From Mastigias papua (taxonomy: Eukaryota > Cnidaria > Scyphozoa > Rhizostomeae > Mastigiidae): a DNA stretch of 64,000 nucleotides. The stretch covers positions 6,295,799-6,359,798 of the forward strand of contig OZ025281.1 in assembly GCA_964019165.1 (NCBI GenBank). The letters are read 5' to 3'. The first letter of the stretch is position 1. Every line of letters begins with the position of its first letter. This document shows positions 11,891-25,296 of this stretch, piece by piece. The position numbers and the translations under genes are program-made. The notes beneath the pieces are model-generated. The model saw nothing but the letters and a program-made list of their open reading frames with translations, searched no databases and was not told the DNA's origin.

Positions 11891-14800
11891 TCAAATTAGC
11901 TTTGGTTATCACTATGACACTACATATGGGCTTAAAGTGCTTTAGATATGCTCAAACTGACAATACCATGCAAGAGTGCTATTTCATTCTACATTCTTGT
12001 GATGTACTGCCAACACATAATCTAAGCGTGTTTCTACAAGGAATCTAGCAGTATTAACATCATATGACTATTACAACCATAGTCATTGCTCTACTTTCAG
12101 TGTTTGCACACTTATGTACTTTAGGCCTATTACAAGCAATAACACAGTTTGCATATACTGTTGTATGATTGAAATTGAGTACAATAGCAACAAAGCCATG
12201 CATTAAACAGCTTTTACAGCTATGATAGCACCGATGTCAGTAGTTTAGTCAACGTTTCCTACTCAAATTAGCTTTGGTTATCACTATTACACTACATATG
12301 GGCTTAAAGTGCTTTAGATATGCTCAAACTGACAATACCATGCAAGAGTGCTATTTCAGTCTAAGTTCTTGTGATGTACCGCCAGCACATAATCTAAGCG
12401 TGTTTCTACAAGGAATCTAGCAGTATTAACATCATATGACTATTACAACCATAGTCATTGCTCTACTTTCAGTGTTTGCACACTTATGTACTTTAGGCCT
12501 ATTACAAGCAATAACACAGTTTGCATATACTGTTGTATGATTGAAATTGAGTACAATAGCAACAAAGCCATGCATTAAACAGCTTTTACAGCTATGATTG
12601 CACCGATGTCAGTAGTTTAGTCAACGTTTCCTACTCAAATTAGCTTTGGTTATCACTATTACACTACATATGGGCTTAAAGTGCTTTAGATATGCTCAAA
12701 CTGACAATACCATGCAAGAGTGCTATTTCATTCTACATTCTTGTGATGTACTGCCAACACATAATCTAAGCGTGTTTCTACAAGGAATCTAGCAGTAGTA
12801 ACATCATATGACTATTACAAGCATAGTCATTGCTCTACTTTCAGTGTTTGCACACTTACGTAGTTTAGGCCTACTACAAGCAATAACACAGTTTGCAAAT
12901 ACTGTTGTAAGATTGAAATTGAGTACAATAGCAACAAAGCCATGCATTAAACAACTTTTACAGCTATGATTGCACCGATGTCAGTAGTTTAGGCAACGTT
13001 TCCTACTCACATTAGCTTTGGTTATCACTATTACACTACATATGGGCTTAAAGTGCTGTATATATGCTCAAACTGACAATACCATGCAAGAGTACTATTT
13101 CATTCTAAGTTCTTGTGATGTACCGCCAAAACCTCATCTAAGTTTGTTTCTACAAGGAATCTAGCAGTATTAACATCATATGACTATTACAACCATAGTC
13201 ATTGCTCTACTTTCAGTGTTTGCACACTTATGTACTTTAGGCCTATTACAAGCAATAACACAGTTTGCATATACTGTTGTATGATTGAAATTGAGTACAA
13301 TAGCAAAAAAGCCATGCATTTAACAGCTTTTACAGCTATGATTGCACCGATGTCAGTAGTTTAGCAAACGTTTCCTACTCAAATTAGCTTTGGTTTTCAG
13401 TATGACACTACATGAGGGCTTAAAGTGCTTTAGATATGCTCAAACTGACAATACCATGCAAGAGTGCTATTTCATTCTACATTCTTGTGATGTACTGCCA
13501 ACACATAATCTAAGCGTGTTTTTACAAGGAATCTAGCAGTATTAACATCATATGACTATTACAACCACAGTCATTGCTCTAATTTCAGTGTTTGCACACT
13601 TATGTACTTTAGGCCTATTACAAGCAATAACACAGTTTGCATATACTGTTGTATGATTGAAATTGAGTACAATAGCAACAAAGCAATGCATTAAACAACT
13701 TTTACATCTATGATTGCACCGATGTCAGTAGTTTAGCCAACGTTTCCTACTCAAATTAGCTTTGGTTATCAGTATGACACTACATGAGGGCTTAAAGTGC
13801 TTTAGATATGCTCAAACTGACAATACCAAGCAAGAGCGCTGTTTCATTCTACATTCTTGTGATGTACCGCCAACACATAATCTAAGCGTGTTTCTACAAG
13901 GAATCTAGCAGTATTAACATCATATGACTATTACAACCATAGTCATTGCTCTACTTTCAGTGTTTGCACACTTACGTAGGTTAGGCCCACTACAAGCAAT
14001 AACACAGTTTGCATATACTGTTGTAAGATTGAAATTGAGTACAATAGCAACAAAGCCATGCATTAAACAACTTTTACAGCTATGATTGCACCGATGTCAG
14101 TAGTTTAGGCAACGTTTCCTACTCACATTAGCTTTGGTTATCACTATTACACTACATATGGGCTTAAAGTGCTGTATATATGCTCAAACTGACAATACCA
14201 TGCAAGAGTACTATTTCATTCCAAGTTCTTGTGATGTACCGCCAAAACCTCATCTAAGTTTGTTTCTATAAGGAATCTTGCAGTATTAACATCATATGAC
14301 TATTACAACCATAGTCATTGCTCTACTTTCAGTGTTTGCACACTTATGTACTTTAGGCCTATTACAAGCAATAACACAGTTTGCATATACTGTTGTATGA
14401 TTGAAATTGAGTACAATAGCAACAAAGCAATGCATTAAACAACTTTTACATCTATGATTGCACCGATGTCAGTAGTTTAGCCAACGTTTCCTACTCAAAT
14501 TAGCTTTGGTTATCACTATGACACTACATATGGGCTTAAAGTGCTTTAGATATGCTCAAACTGACAATACCATGCAAGAGTGCTATTTCATTCTACATTC
14601 TTGTGATGTACTGCCAACACATAATCTAAGCGTGTTTCTACAAGGAATCTAGCAGTATTAACATCATATGACTATTACAACCATAGTCATTGCTCTACTT
14701 TCAGTGTTTGCACACTTATGTACTTTAGGCCTATTACAAGCAATAACACAGTTTGCATATACTGTTGTATGATTGAAATTGAGTACAATAGCAACAAAGC

Positions 14801-15996
14801 CATGCATTAAACAACTTTTACAGCTATGATAGCACCGATGTCAGTAGTTTAGTCAACGTTTCCTACTCAAATTAGCTTTGGTTATCACTATTACACTACA
14901 TATGGGCTTAAAGTGCTTTAGATATGCTCAAACTGACAATACCATGCAAGAGTGCTATTTCAGTCTAAGTTCTTGTGATGTACCGCCAGCACATAATCTA
15001 AGCGTGTTTCTACAAGGAATCTAGCAGTATTAACATCATATGACTATTACAACCATAGTCATTGCTCTACTTTCAGTGTTTGCACACTTATGTACTTTAG
15101 GCCTATTACAAGCAATAACACAGTTTGCATATACTGTTGTATGATTGAAATTGAGTACAATAGCAACAAAGCCATGCATTAAACAGCTTTTACAGCTATG
15201 ATTGCACCGATGTCAGTAGTTTAGTCAACGTTTCCTACTCAAATTAGCTTTGGTTATCACTATTACACTACATATGGGCTTAAAGTGCTTTAGATATGCT
15301 CAAACTGACAATACCATGCAAGAGTGCTATTTCATTCTACATTCTTGTGATGTACTGCCAACACATAATCTAAGCGTGTTTCTACAAGGAATCTAGCAGT
15401 AGTAACATCATATGACTATTACAAGCATAGTCATTGCTCTACTTTCAGTGTTTGCACACTTACGTAGTTTAGGCCTACTACAAGCAATAACACAGTTTGC
15501 AAATACTGTTGTAAGATTGAAATTGAGTACAATAGCAACAAAGCCATGCATTAAACAACTTTTACAGCTATGATTGCACCGATGTCAGTAGTTTAGGCAA
15601 CGTTTCCTACTCACATTAGCTTTGGTTATCACTATTACACTACATATGGGCTTAAAGTGCTGTATATATGCTCAAACTGACAATACCATGCAAGAGTACT
15701 ATTTCATTCTAAGTTCTTGTGATGTACCGCCAAAACCTCATCTAAGTTTGTTTCTACAAGGAATCTAGCAGTATTAACATCATATGACTATTACAACCAT
15801 AGTCATTGCTCTACTTTCAGTGTTTGCACACTTATGTACTTTAGGCCTATTACAAGCAATAACACAGTTTGCATATACTGTTGTATGATTGAAATTGAGT
15901 ACAATAGCAACAAAGCAATGCATTAAACAACTTTTACATCTATGATTGCACCGATGTCAGTAGTTTAGCCAACGTTTCCTACTCAAATTAGCTTTG
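10789..15996. repeat. 7-mer HOR (2604 bp), two tandem copies
   Basis: Monomers starting 10789, 11161, 11533, 11905, 12277, 12649 and 13021 repeat as 13393, 13765, 14137, 14509, 14881, 15253 and 15625. Diagnostic variants keep the same order in both: GTTTTCAG with CTAATTTCAG, then ACCAAGCAAGAGCG, then TTCCAAG with TCTTGCAG, then GTTATCACTATGAC, then TTCAGTCTAAG with GCCAGCAC, then GTAGTAACATC with GCAAATACTG, then a type A monomer. The tag GCAAAAAAGCC occurs at 10699 and 13303, also 2604 bp apart. The final monomers differ at the end (GCAAAAAAGCC versus GCAACAAAGCAATG). Confidence 0.9.
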
Positions 15997-16368
15997 GTTA
16001 TCACTATGACACTACATATGGGCTTAAAGTGCTTTAGATATGCTCAAACTGACAATACCATGCAAGAGTGCTATTTCATTCTACATTCTTGTGATGTACT
16101 GCCAACACATAATCTAAGCGTGTTTCTACAAGGAATCTAGCAGTATTAACATCATATGACTATTACAACCATAGTCATTGCTCTACTTTCAGTGTTTGCA
16201 CACTTATGTGCTTTAGGCCTATTACAAGCAATAACACAGTTTGCATATACTGTTGTATGATTGAAGTTGAGTACAATAGCAACAAAGCCATGCATTAAAC
16301 AGCTTTTACAGCTATGATTGCACCGATGTCAGTAGTTTAGGCAACGTTTCCTACTCAAATTAGCTTTG
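12277..16368. repeat. 11-mer HOR (4092 bp), copy 1
   Basis: Eleven consecutive monomers are repeated immediately downstream at 16369-20460. I found no difference between the two copies when comparing marker sites monomer by monomer, including rare ones such as GCAAATACTG, AAACAACTTTTACAGCTATGATAG (described by its ends: AAACAAC and ATGATAG) and TGAAGTTGAG. The unit overlaps the second copy of the 7-mer HOR, so the 7-mer duplication must have come first. Confidence 0.9.
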
Positions 16369-19300
16369 GTTATCACTATTACACTACATATGGGCTTAAA
16401 GTGCTTTAGATATGCTCAAACTGACAATACCATGCAAGAGTGCTATTTCAGTCTAAGTTCTTGTGATGTACCGCCAGCACATAATCTAAGCGTGTTTCTA
16501 CAAGGAATCTAGCAGTATTAACATCATATGACTATTACAACCATAGTCATTGCTCTACTTTCAGTGTTTGCACACTTATGTACTTTAGGCCTATTACAAG
16601 CAATAACACAGTTTGCATATACTGTTGTATGATTGAAATTGAGTACAATAGCAACAAAGCCATGCATTAAACAGCTTTTACAGCTATGATTGCACCGATG
16701 TCAGTAGTTTAGTCAACGTTTCCTACTCAAATTAGCTTTGGTTATCACTATTACACTACATATGGGCTTAAAGTGCTTTAGATATGCTCAAACTGACAAT
16801 ACCATGCAAGAGTGCTATTTCATTCTACATTCTTGTGATGTACTGCCAACACATAATCTAAGCGTGTTTCTACAAGGAATCTAGCAGTAGTAACATCATA
16901 TGACTATTACAAGCATAGTCATTGCTCTACTTTCAGTGTTTGCACACTTACGTAGTTTAGGCCTACTACAAGCAATAACACAGTTTGCAAATACTGTTGT
17001 AAGATTGAAATTGAGTACAATAGCAACAAAGCCATGCATTAAACAACTTTTACAGCTATGATTGCACCGATGTCAGTAGTTTAGGCAACGTTTCCTACTC
17101 ACATTAGCTTTGGTTATCACTATTACACTACATATGGGCTTAAAGTGCTGTATATATGCTCAAACTGACAATACCATGCAAGAGTACTATTTCATTCTAA
17201 GTTCTTGTGATGTACCGCCAAAACCTCATCTAAGTTTGTTTCTACAAGGAATCTAGCAGTATTAACATCATATGACTATTACAACCATAGTCATTGCTCT
17301 ACTTTCAGTGTTTGCACACTTATGTACTTTAGGCCTATTACAAGCAATAACACAGTTTGCATATACTGTTGTATGATTGAAATTGAGTACAATAGCAAAA
17401 AAGCCATGCATTTAACAGCTTTTACAGCTATGATTGCACCGATGTCAGTAGTTTAGCAAACGTTTCCTACTCAAATTAGCTTTGGTTTTCAGTATGACAC
17501 TACATGAGGGCTTAAAGTGCTTTAGATATGCTCAAACTGACAATACCATGCAAGAGTGCTATTTCATTCTACATTCTTGTGATGTACTGCCAACACATAA
17601 TCTAAGCGTGTTTTTACAAGGAATCTAGCAGTATTAACATCATATGACTATTACAACCACAGTCATTGCTCTAATTTCAGTGTTTGCACACTTATGTACT
17701 TTAGGCCTATTACAAGCAATAACACAGTTTGCATATACTGTTGTATGATTGAAATTGAGTACAATAGCAACAAAGCAATGCATTAAACAACTTTTACATC
17801 TATGATTGCACCGATGTCAGTAGTTTAGCCAACGTTTCCTACTCAAATTAGCTTTGGTTATCAGTATGACACTACATGAGGGCTTAAAGTGCTTTAGATA
17901 TGCTCAAACTGACAATACCAAGCAAGAGCGCTGTTTCATTCTACATTCTTGTGATGTACCGCCAACACATAATCTAAGCGTGTTTCTACAAGGAATCTAG
18001 CAGTATTAACATCATATGACTATTACAACCATAGTCATTGCTCTACTTTCAGTGTTTGCACACTTACGTAGGTTAGGCCCACTACAAGCAATAACACAGT
18101 TTGCATATACTGTTGTAAGATTGAAATTGAGTACAATAGCAACAAAGCCATGCATTAAACAACTTTTACAGCTATGATTGCACCGATGTCAGTAGTTTAG
18201 GCAACGTTTCCTACTCACATTAGCTTTGGTTATCACTATTACACTACATATGGGCTTAAAGTGCTGTATATATGCTCAAACTGACAATACCATGCAAGAG
18301 TACTATTTCATTCCAAGTTCTTGTGATGTACCGCCAAAACCTCATCTAAGTTTGTTTCTATAAGGAATCTTGCAGTATTAACATCATATGACTATTACAA
18401 CCATAGTCATTGCTCTACTTTCAGTGTTTGCACACTTATGTACTTTAGGCCTATTACAAGCAATAACACAGTTTGCATATACTGTTGTATGATTGAAATT
18501 GAGTACAATAGCAACAAAGCAATGCATTAAACAACTTTTACATCTATGATTGCACCGATGTCAGTAGTTTAGCCAACGTTTCCTACTCAAATTAGCTTTG
18601 GTTATCACTATGACACTACATATGGGCTTAAAGTGCTTTAGATATGCTCAAACTGACAATACCATGCAAGAGTGCTATTTCATTCTACATTCTTGTGATG
18701 TACTGCCAACACATAATCTAAGCGTGTTTCTACAAGGAATCTAGCAGTATTAACATCATATGACTATTACAACCATAGTCATTGCTCTACTTTCAGTGTT
18801 TGCACACTTATGTACTTTAGGCCTATTACAAGCAATAACACAGTTTGCATATACTGTTGTATGATTGAAATTGAGTACAATAGCAACAAAGCCATGCATT
18901 AAACAACTTTTACAGCTATGATAGCACCGATGTCAGTAGTTTAGTCAACGTTTCCTACTCAAATTAGCTTTGGTTATCACTATTACACTACATATGGGCT
19001 TAAAGTGCTTTAGATATGCTCAAACTGACAATACCATGCAAGAGTGCTATTTCAGTCTAAGTTCTTGTGATGTACCGCCAGCACATAATCTAAGCGTGTT
19101 TCTACAAGGAATCTAGCAGTATTAACATCATATGACTATTACAACCATAGTCATTGCTCTACTTTCAGTGTTTGCACACTTATGTACTTTAGGCCTATTA
19201 CAAGCAATAACACAGTTTGCATATACTGTTGTATGATTGAAATTGAGTACAATAGCAACAAAGCCATGCATTAAACAGCTTTTACAGCTATGATTGCACC

Positions 19301-20460
19301 GATGTCAGTAGTTTAGTCAACGTTTCCTACTCAAATTAGCTTTGGTTATCACTATTACACTACATATGGGCTTAAAGTGCTTTAGATATGCTCAAACTGA
19401 CAATACCATGCAAGAGTGCTATTTCATTCTACATTCTTGTGATGTACTGCCAACACATAATCTAAGCGTGTTTCTACAAGGAATCTAGCAGTAGTAACAT
19501 CATATGACTATTACAAGCATAGTCATTGCTCTACTTTCAGTGTTTGCACACTTACGTAGTTTAGGCCTACTACAAGCAATAACACAGTTTGCAAATACTG
19601 TTGTAAGATTGAAATTGAGTACAATAGCAACAAAGCCATGCATTAAACAACTTTTACAGCTATGATTGCACCGATGTCAGTAGTTTAGGCAACGTTTCCT
19701 ACTCACATTAGCTTTGGTTATCACTATTACACTACATATGGGCTTAAAGTGCTGTATATATGCTCAAACTGACAATACCATGCAAGAGTACTATTTCATT
19801 CTAAGTTCTTGTGATGTACCGCCAAAACCTCATCTAAGTTTGTTTCTACAAGGAATCTAGCAGTATTAACATCATATGACTATTACAACCATAGTCATTG
19901 CTCTACTTTCAGTGTTTGCACACTTATGTACTTTAGGCCTATTACAAGCAATAACACAGTTTGCATATACTGTTGTATGATTGAAATTGAGTACAATAGC
20001 AACAAAGCAATGCATTAAACAACTTTTACATCTATGATTGCACCGATGTCAGTAGTTTAGCCAACGTTTCCTACTCAAATTAGCTTTGGTTATCACTATG
20101 ACACTACATATGGGCTTAAAGTGCTTTAGATATGCTCAAACTGACAATACCATGCAAGAGTGCTATTTCATTCTACATTCTTGTGATGTACTGCCAACAC
20201 ATAATCTAAGCGTGTTTCTACAAGGAATCTAGCAGTATTAACATCATATGACTATTACAACCATAGTCATTGCTCTACTTTCAGTGTTTGCACACTTATG
20301 TGCTTTAGGCCTATTACAAGCAATAACACAGTTTGCATATACTGTTGTATGATTGAAGTTGAGTACAATAGCAACAAAGCCATGCATTAAACAGCTTTTA
20401 CAGCTATGATTGCACCGATGTCAGTAGTTTAGGCAACGTTTCCTACTCAAATTAGCTTTG
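16369..20460. repeat. 11-mer HOR (4092 bp), copy 2
   Basis: This is the direct tandem copy of 12277-16368, and it carries the third GTTTTCAG monomer at 17485. After it the order changes: the next monomer (20461) is type A with AGTTCTATTT and AAAAACACAG instead of the TTCAGTCTAAG monomer expected from a third copy. Confidence 0.9.
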
Positions 20461-23400
20461 GTTATCACTATTACACTACATATGGGCTTAAAGTGCTGTA
20501 TATATGCTCAAACTGACAATACCATGCAAGAGTTCTATTTCATTCTAAGTTCTTGTGATGTACCGCCAAAACCTCATCTAAGTTTGTTTCTACAAGGAAT
20601 CTAGCAGTTTTAACATCATATGACTATTACAACCATAGTCATTGCTCTACTTTCAGTGTTTGCACACTTATGTACTTTAGGCCTATTACAAGCAAAAACA
20701 CAGTTTGCATATACTGTTGTATGATTGAAATTGAGTACAATAGCAACAAAGCCATGCATTAAACAACTTTTACATCTATGATTGCACCGATGTCAGTAGT
20801 TTAGCCAACGTTTCCTACTCAAATTAGCTTTGGTTATCACTATGACACTACATATGGGCTTAAAGTGCTTTAGATATGCTCAAACTGACAATACCATGCA
20901 AGAGTGCTATTTCATTCTACATTCTTGTGATGTACTGCCAACACATAATCTAAGCGTGTTTCTACAAGGAATCTAGCAGTATTAACATCATATGACTATT
21001 ACAACCATAGTCATTGCTCTACTTTCAGTGTTTGCACACTTATGTGCTTTAGGCCTATTACAAGCAATAACACAGTTTTCATATACTGTTGTATGATTGA
21101 AGTTGAGTACAATAGCAACAAAGCCATGCATTAAACAGCTTTTACAGCTATGATTGCACCGATGTCAGTAGTTTAGGCAACGTTTCCTACTCAAATTAGC
21201 TTTGGTTATCACTATTACACTACATATGGGCTTAAAGTGCTGTATATATGCTCAAACTGACAATACCATGCAAGAGTTCTATTTCATTCTAAGTTCTTGT
21301 GATGTACCGCCAAAACCTCATCTAAGTTTGTTTCTACAAGGAATCTAGCAGTTTTAACATCATATGACTATTACAACCATAGTCATTGCTCTACTTTCAG
21401 TGTTTGCACACTTATGTACTTTAGGCCTATTACAAGCAAAAACACAGTTTGCATATACTGTTGTATGATTGAAATTGAGTACAATAGCAACAAAGCCATG
21501 CATTAAACAACTTTTACATCTATGATTGCACCGATGTCAGTAGTTTAGCAAACGTTTCCTACTCAAATTAGCTTTGGTTATCAGTATGACACTACATGAG
21601 GGCTTAAAGTGCTTTAGATATGCTCAAACTGACAATACCATGCAAGAGTGCTATTTCATTCTACATTCTTGTGATGTACTGCCAACACATAATCTAAGCG
21701 TGTTTCTACAAGGAATCTAGCAGTATTAACATCATATGACTATTACAACCATAGTCATTGCTCTACTTTCAGTGTTTGCACACTTATGTACTTTACGCCT
21801 ATTACAAGCAATAACACAGTTTGCATATACTGTTGTATGATTGAAATGGAGTACAATAGCAACAAAGCCATGCATTAAACAGCTTTTACAGCTATGATTG
21901 CACCGATGTCAGTAGTTTAGGCAACGTTTCCTACTCAAATTAGCTTTGGTTATCACTATTACACTACATATGGGCTTAAAGTGCTGTATATATGCTCAAA
22001 CTGACAATACCATGCAAGAGTTCTATTTCATTCTAAGTTCTTGTGATGTACCGCCAAAACCTCATCTAAGTTTGTTTCTACAAGGAATCTAGCAGTTTTA
22101 ACATCATATGACTATTACAACCATAGTCATTGCTCTACTTTCAGTGTTTGCACACTTATGTACTTTAGGCCTATTACAAGCAAAAACACAGTTTGCATAT
22201 ACTGTTGTATGATTGAAATTGAGTACAATAGCAACAAAGCCATGCATTAAACAACTTTTACATCTATGATTGCACCGATGTCAGTAGTTTAGCCAACGTT
22301 TCCTACTCAAATTAGCTTTGGTTATCAGTATGACACTACATGAGGGCTTAAAGTGCTTCAGATATGCTCAAACTGACAATACCATGCAAGAGTTCTATTT
22401 CAGTCTAAGTTCTTGTGATGTACCGCCAGCACATAATCTAAGCGTGTTTCTACAAGGAATCTAGCAGTATTAACATCATATGACTATTACAACCATAGTC
22501 ATTGCTCTACTTTCAGTGTTTGCACACTTATGTACTTTAGGCCTATTACAAGCAATAACACAGTTTGCATATACTGTTGTATGATTGAAATTGAGTACAA
22601 TAGCAACAAAGCCATGCATTAAACAGCTTTTACAGCTATGATTGCACCGATGTCAGTAGTTTAGTCAACGTTTCCTACTCAAATTAGCTTTGGTTATCAC
22701 TATTACACTACATATGGGCTTAAAGTGCTTTAGATATGCTCAAACTGACAATACCATGCAAGAGTGCTATTTCATTCTACATTCTTGTGATGTACTGCCA
22801 ACACATAATCTAAGCGTGTTTCTACAAGGAATCTAGCAGTAGTAACATCATATGACTATTACAAGCATAGTCATTGCTCTACTTTCAGTGTTTGCACACT
22901 TACGTAGTTTAGGCCTACTACAAGCAATAACACAGTTTGCATATACTGTTGTAAGATTGAAATTGAGTACAATAGCAACAAAGCCATGCATTAAACAACT
23001 TTTACAGCTATGATTGCACCGATGTCAGTAGTTTAGGCAACGTTTCCTACTCACATTAGCTTTGGTTATCACTATTACACTACATATGGGCTTAAAGTGC
23101 TGTATATATGCTCAAACTGACAATACCATGCAAGAGTACTATTTCATTCTAAGTTCTTGTGATGTACCGCCAAAACCTCATCTAAGTTTGTTTCTATAAG
23201 GAATCTAGCAGTATTAACATCATATGACTATTACAACCATAGTCATTGCTCTACTTTCAGTGTTTGCACACTTATGTACTTTAGGCCTATTACAAGCAAT
23301 AACACAGTTTGCATATACTGTTGTATGATTGAAATTGAGTACAATAGCAACAAAGCAATGCATTAAACAACTTTTACATCTATGATTGCACCGATGTCAG

Positions 23401-25296
23401 TAGTTTAGCCAACGTTTCCTACTCAAATTAGCTTTGGTTATCACTATGACACTACATATGGGCTTAAAGTGCTTTAGATATGCTCAAACTGACAATACCA
23501 TGCAAGAGTGCTATTTCATTCTACATTCTTGTGATGTACTGCCAACACATAATCTAAGCGTGTTTCTACAAGGAATCTAGCAGTATTAACATCATATGAC
23601 TATTACAACCATAGTCATTGCTCTACTTTCAGTGTTTGCACACTTATGTGCTTTAGGCCTATTACAAGCAATAACACAGTTTGCATATACTGTTGTATGA
23701 TTGAAGTTGAGTACAATAGCAACAAAGCCATGCATTAAACAGCTTTTACAGCTATGATTGCACCGATGTCAGTAGTTTAGGCAACGTTTCCTACTCAAAT
23801 TAGCTTTGGTTATCACTATTACACTACATATGGGCTTAAAGTGCTGTATATATGCTCAAACTGACAATACCATGCAAGAGTTCTATTTCATTCTAAGTTC
23901 TTGTGATGTACCGCCAAAACCTCATCTAAGTTTGTTTCTACAAGGAATCTAGCAGTTTTAACATCATATGACTATTACAACCATAGTCATTGCTCTACTT
24001 TCAGTGTTTGCACACTTATGTACTTTAGGCCTATTACAAGCAAAAACACAGTTTGCATATACTGTTGTATGATTGAAATTGAGTACAATAGCAACAAAGC
24101 CATGCATTAAACAACTTTTACATCTATGATTGCACCGATGTCAGTAGTTTAGCAAACGTTTCCTACTCAAATTAGCTTTGGTTATCAGTATGACACTACA
24201 TGAGGGCTTAAAGTGCTTTAGATATGCTCAAACTGACAATACCATGCAAGAGTGCTATTTCATTCTACATTCTTGTGATGTACTGCCAACACATAATCTA
24301 AGCGTGTTTCTACAAGGAATCTAGCAGTATTAACATCATATGACTATTACAACCATAGTCATTGCTCTACTTTCAGTGTTTGCACACTTATGTACTTTAC
24401 GCCTATTACAAGCAATAACACAGTTTGCATATACTGTTGTATGATTGAAATGGAGTACAATAGCAACAAAGCCATGCATTAAACAGCTTTTACAGCTATG
24501 ATTGCACCGATGTCAGTAGTTTAGGCAACGTTTCCTACTCAAATTAGCTTTGGTTATCACTATTACACTACATATGGGCTTAAAGTGCTGTATATATGCT
24601 CAAACTGACAATACCATGCAAGAGTTCTATTTCATTCTAAGTTCTTGTGATGTACCGCCAAAACCTCATCTAAGTTTGTTTCTACAAGGAATCTAGCAGT
24701 TTTAACATCATATGACTATTACAACCATAGTCATTGCTCTACTTTCAGTGTTTGCACACTTATGTACTTTAGGCCTATTACAAGCAAAAACACAGTTTGC
24801 ATATACTGTTGTATGATTGAAATTGAGTACAATAGCAACAAAGCCATGCATTAAACAACTTTTACATCTATGATTGCACCGATGTCAGTAGTTTAGCCAA
24901 CGTTTCCTACTCAAATTAGCTTTGGTTATCAGTATGACACTACATGAGGGCTTAAAGTGCTTCAGATATGCTCAAACTGACAATACCATGCAAGAGTTCT
25001 ATTTCATTCTACATTCTTGTGATGAACTGCCAGCACATAATCTAAGCGTGTTTCTACAAGGAATCTAGCAGTATTAACATCATATGACTATTACAACCAT
25101 AGTCATTGCTCTACTTTCAGTGTTTGCACACTTATGTACTTTAGGCCTATTACAAGCAATAACACAGTTTGCATATACTGTTGTATGATTGAAATTGAGT
25201 ACAATAGCAACAAAGCCATGCATTAAACAGCTTTTACAGCTATGATTGCACCGATGTCAGTAGTTTAGCAAACGTTTCCTACTCAAATTAGCTTTG
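20461..25296. repeat. 7-mer-spaced repeats, partly eroded
   Basis: Monomers starting 20833, 21205, 21577, 21949 and 22321 correspond to 23437, 23809, 24181, 24553 and 24925 at an offset of 2604 bp. Shared variants are TGTGCTTTAGG with TGAAGTTGAG, AAAAACACAG, TTTACGCC with GAAATGGAG, and CTTCAG. Monomer 20833 has a private CAGTTTTCATATAC. Monomer pair 20089/20461 also resembles pair 20833/21205, a local 2-mer duplication. Monomers 22321 and 24925 differ at CAGTCTAAG versus CATTCTACA. Confidence 0.75.
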
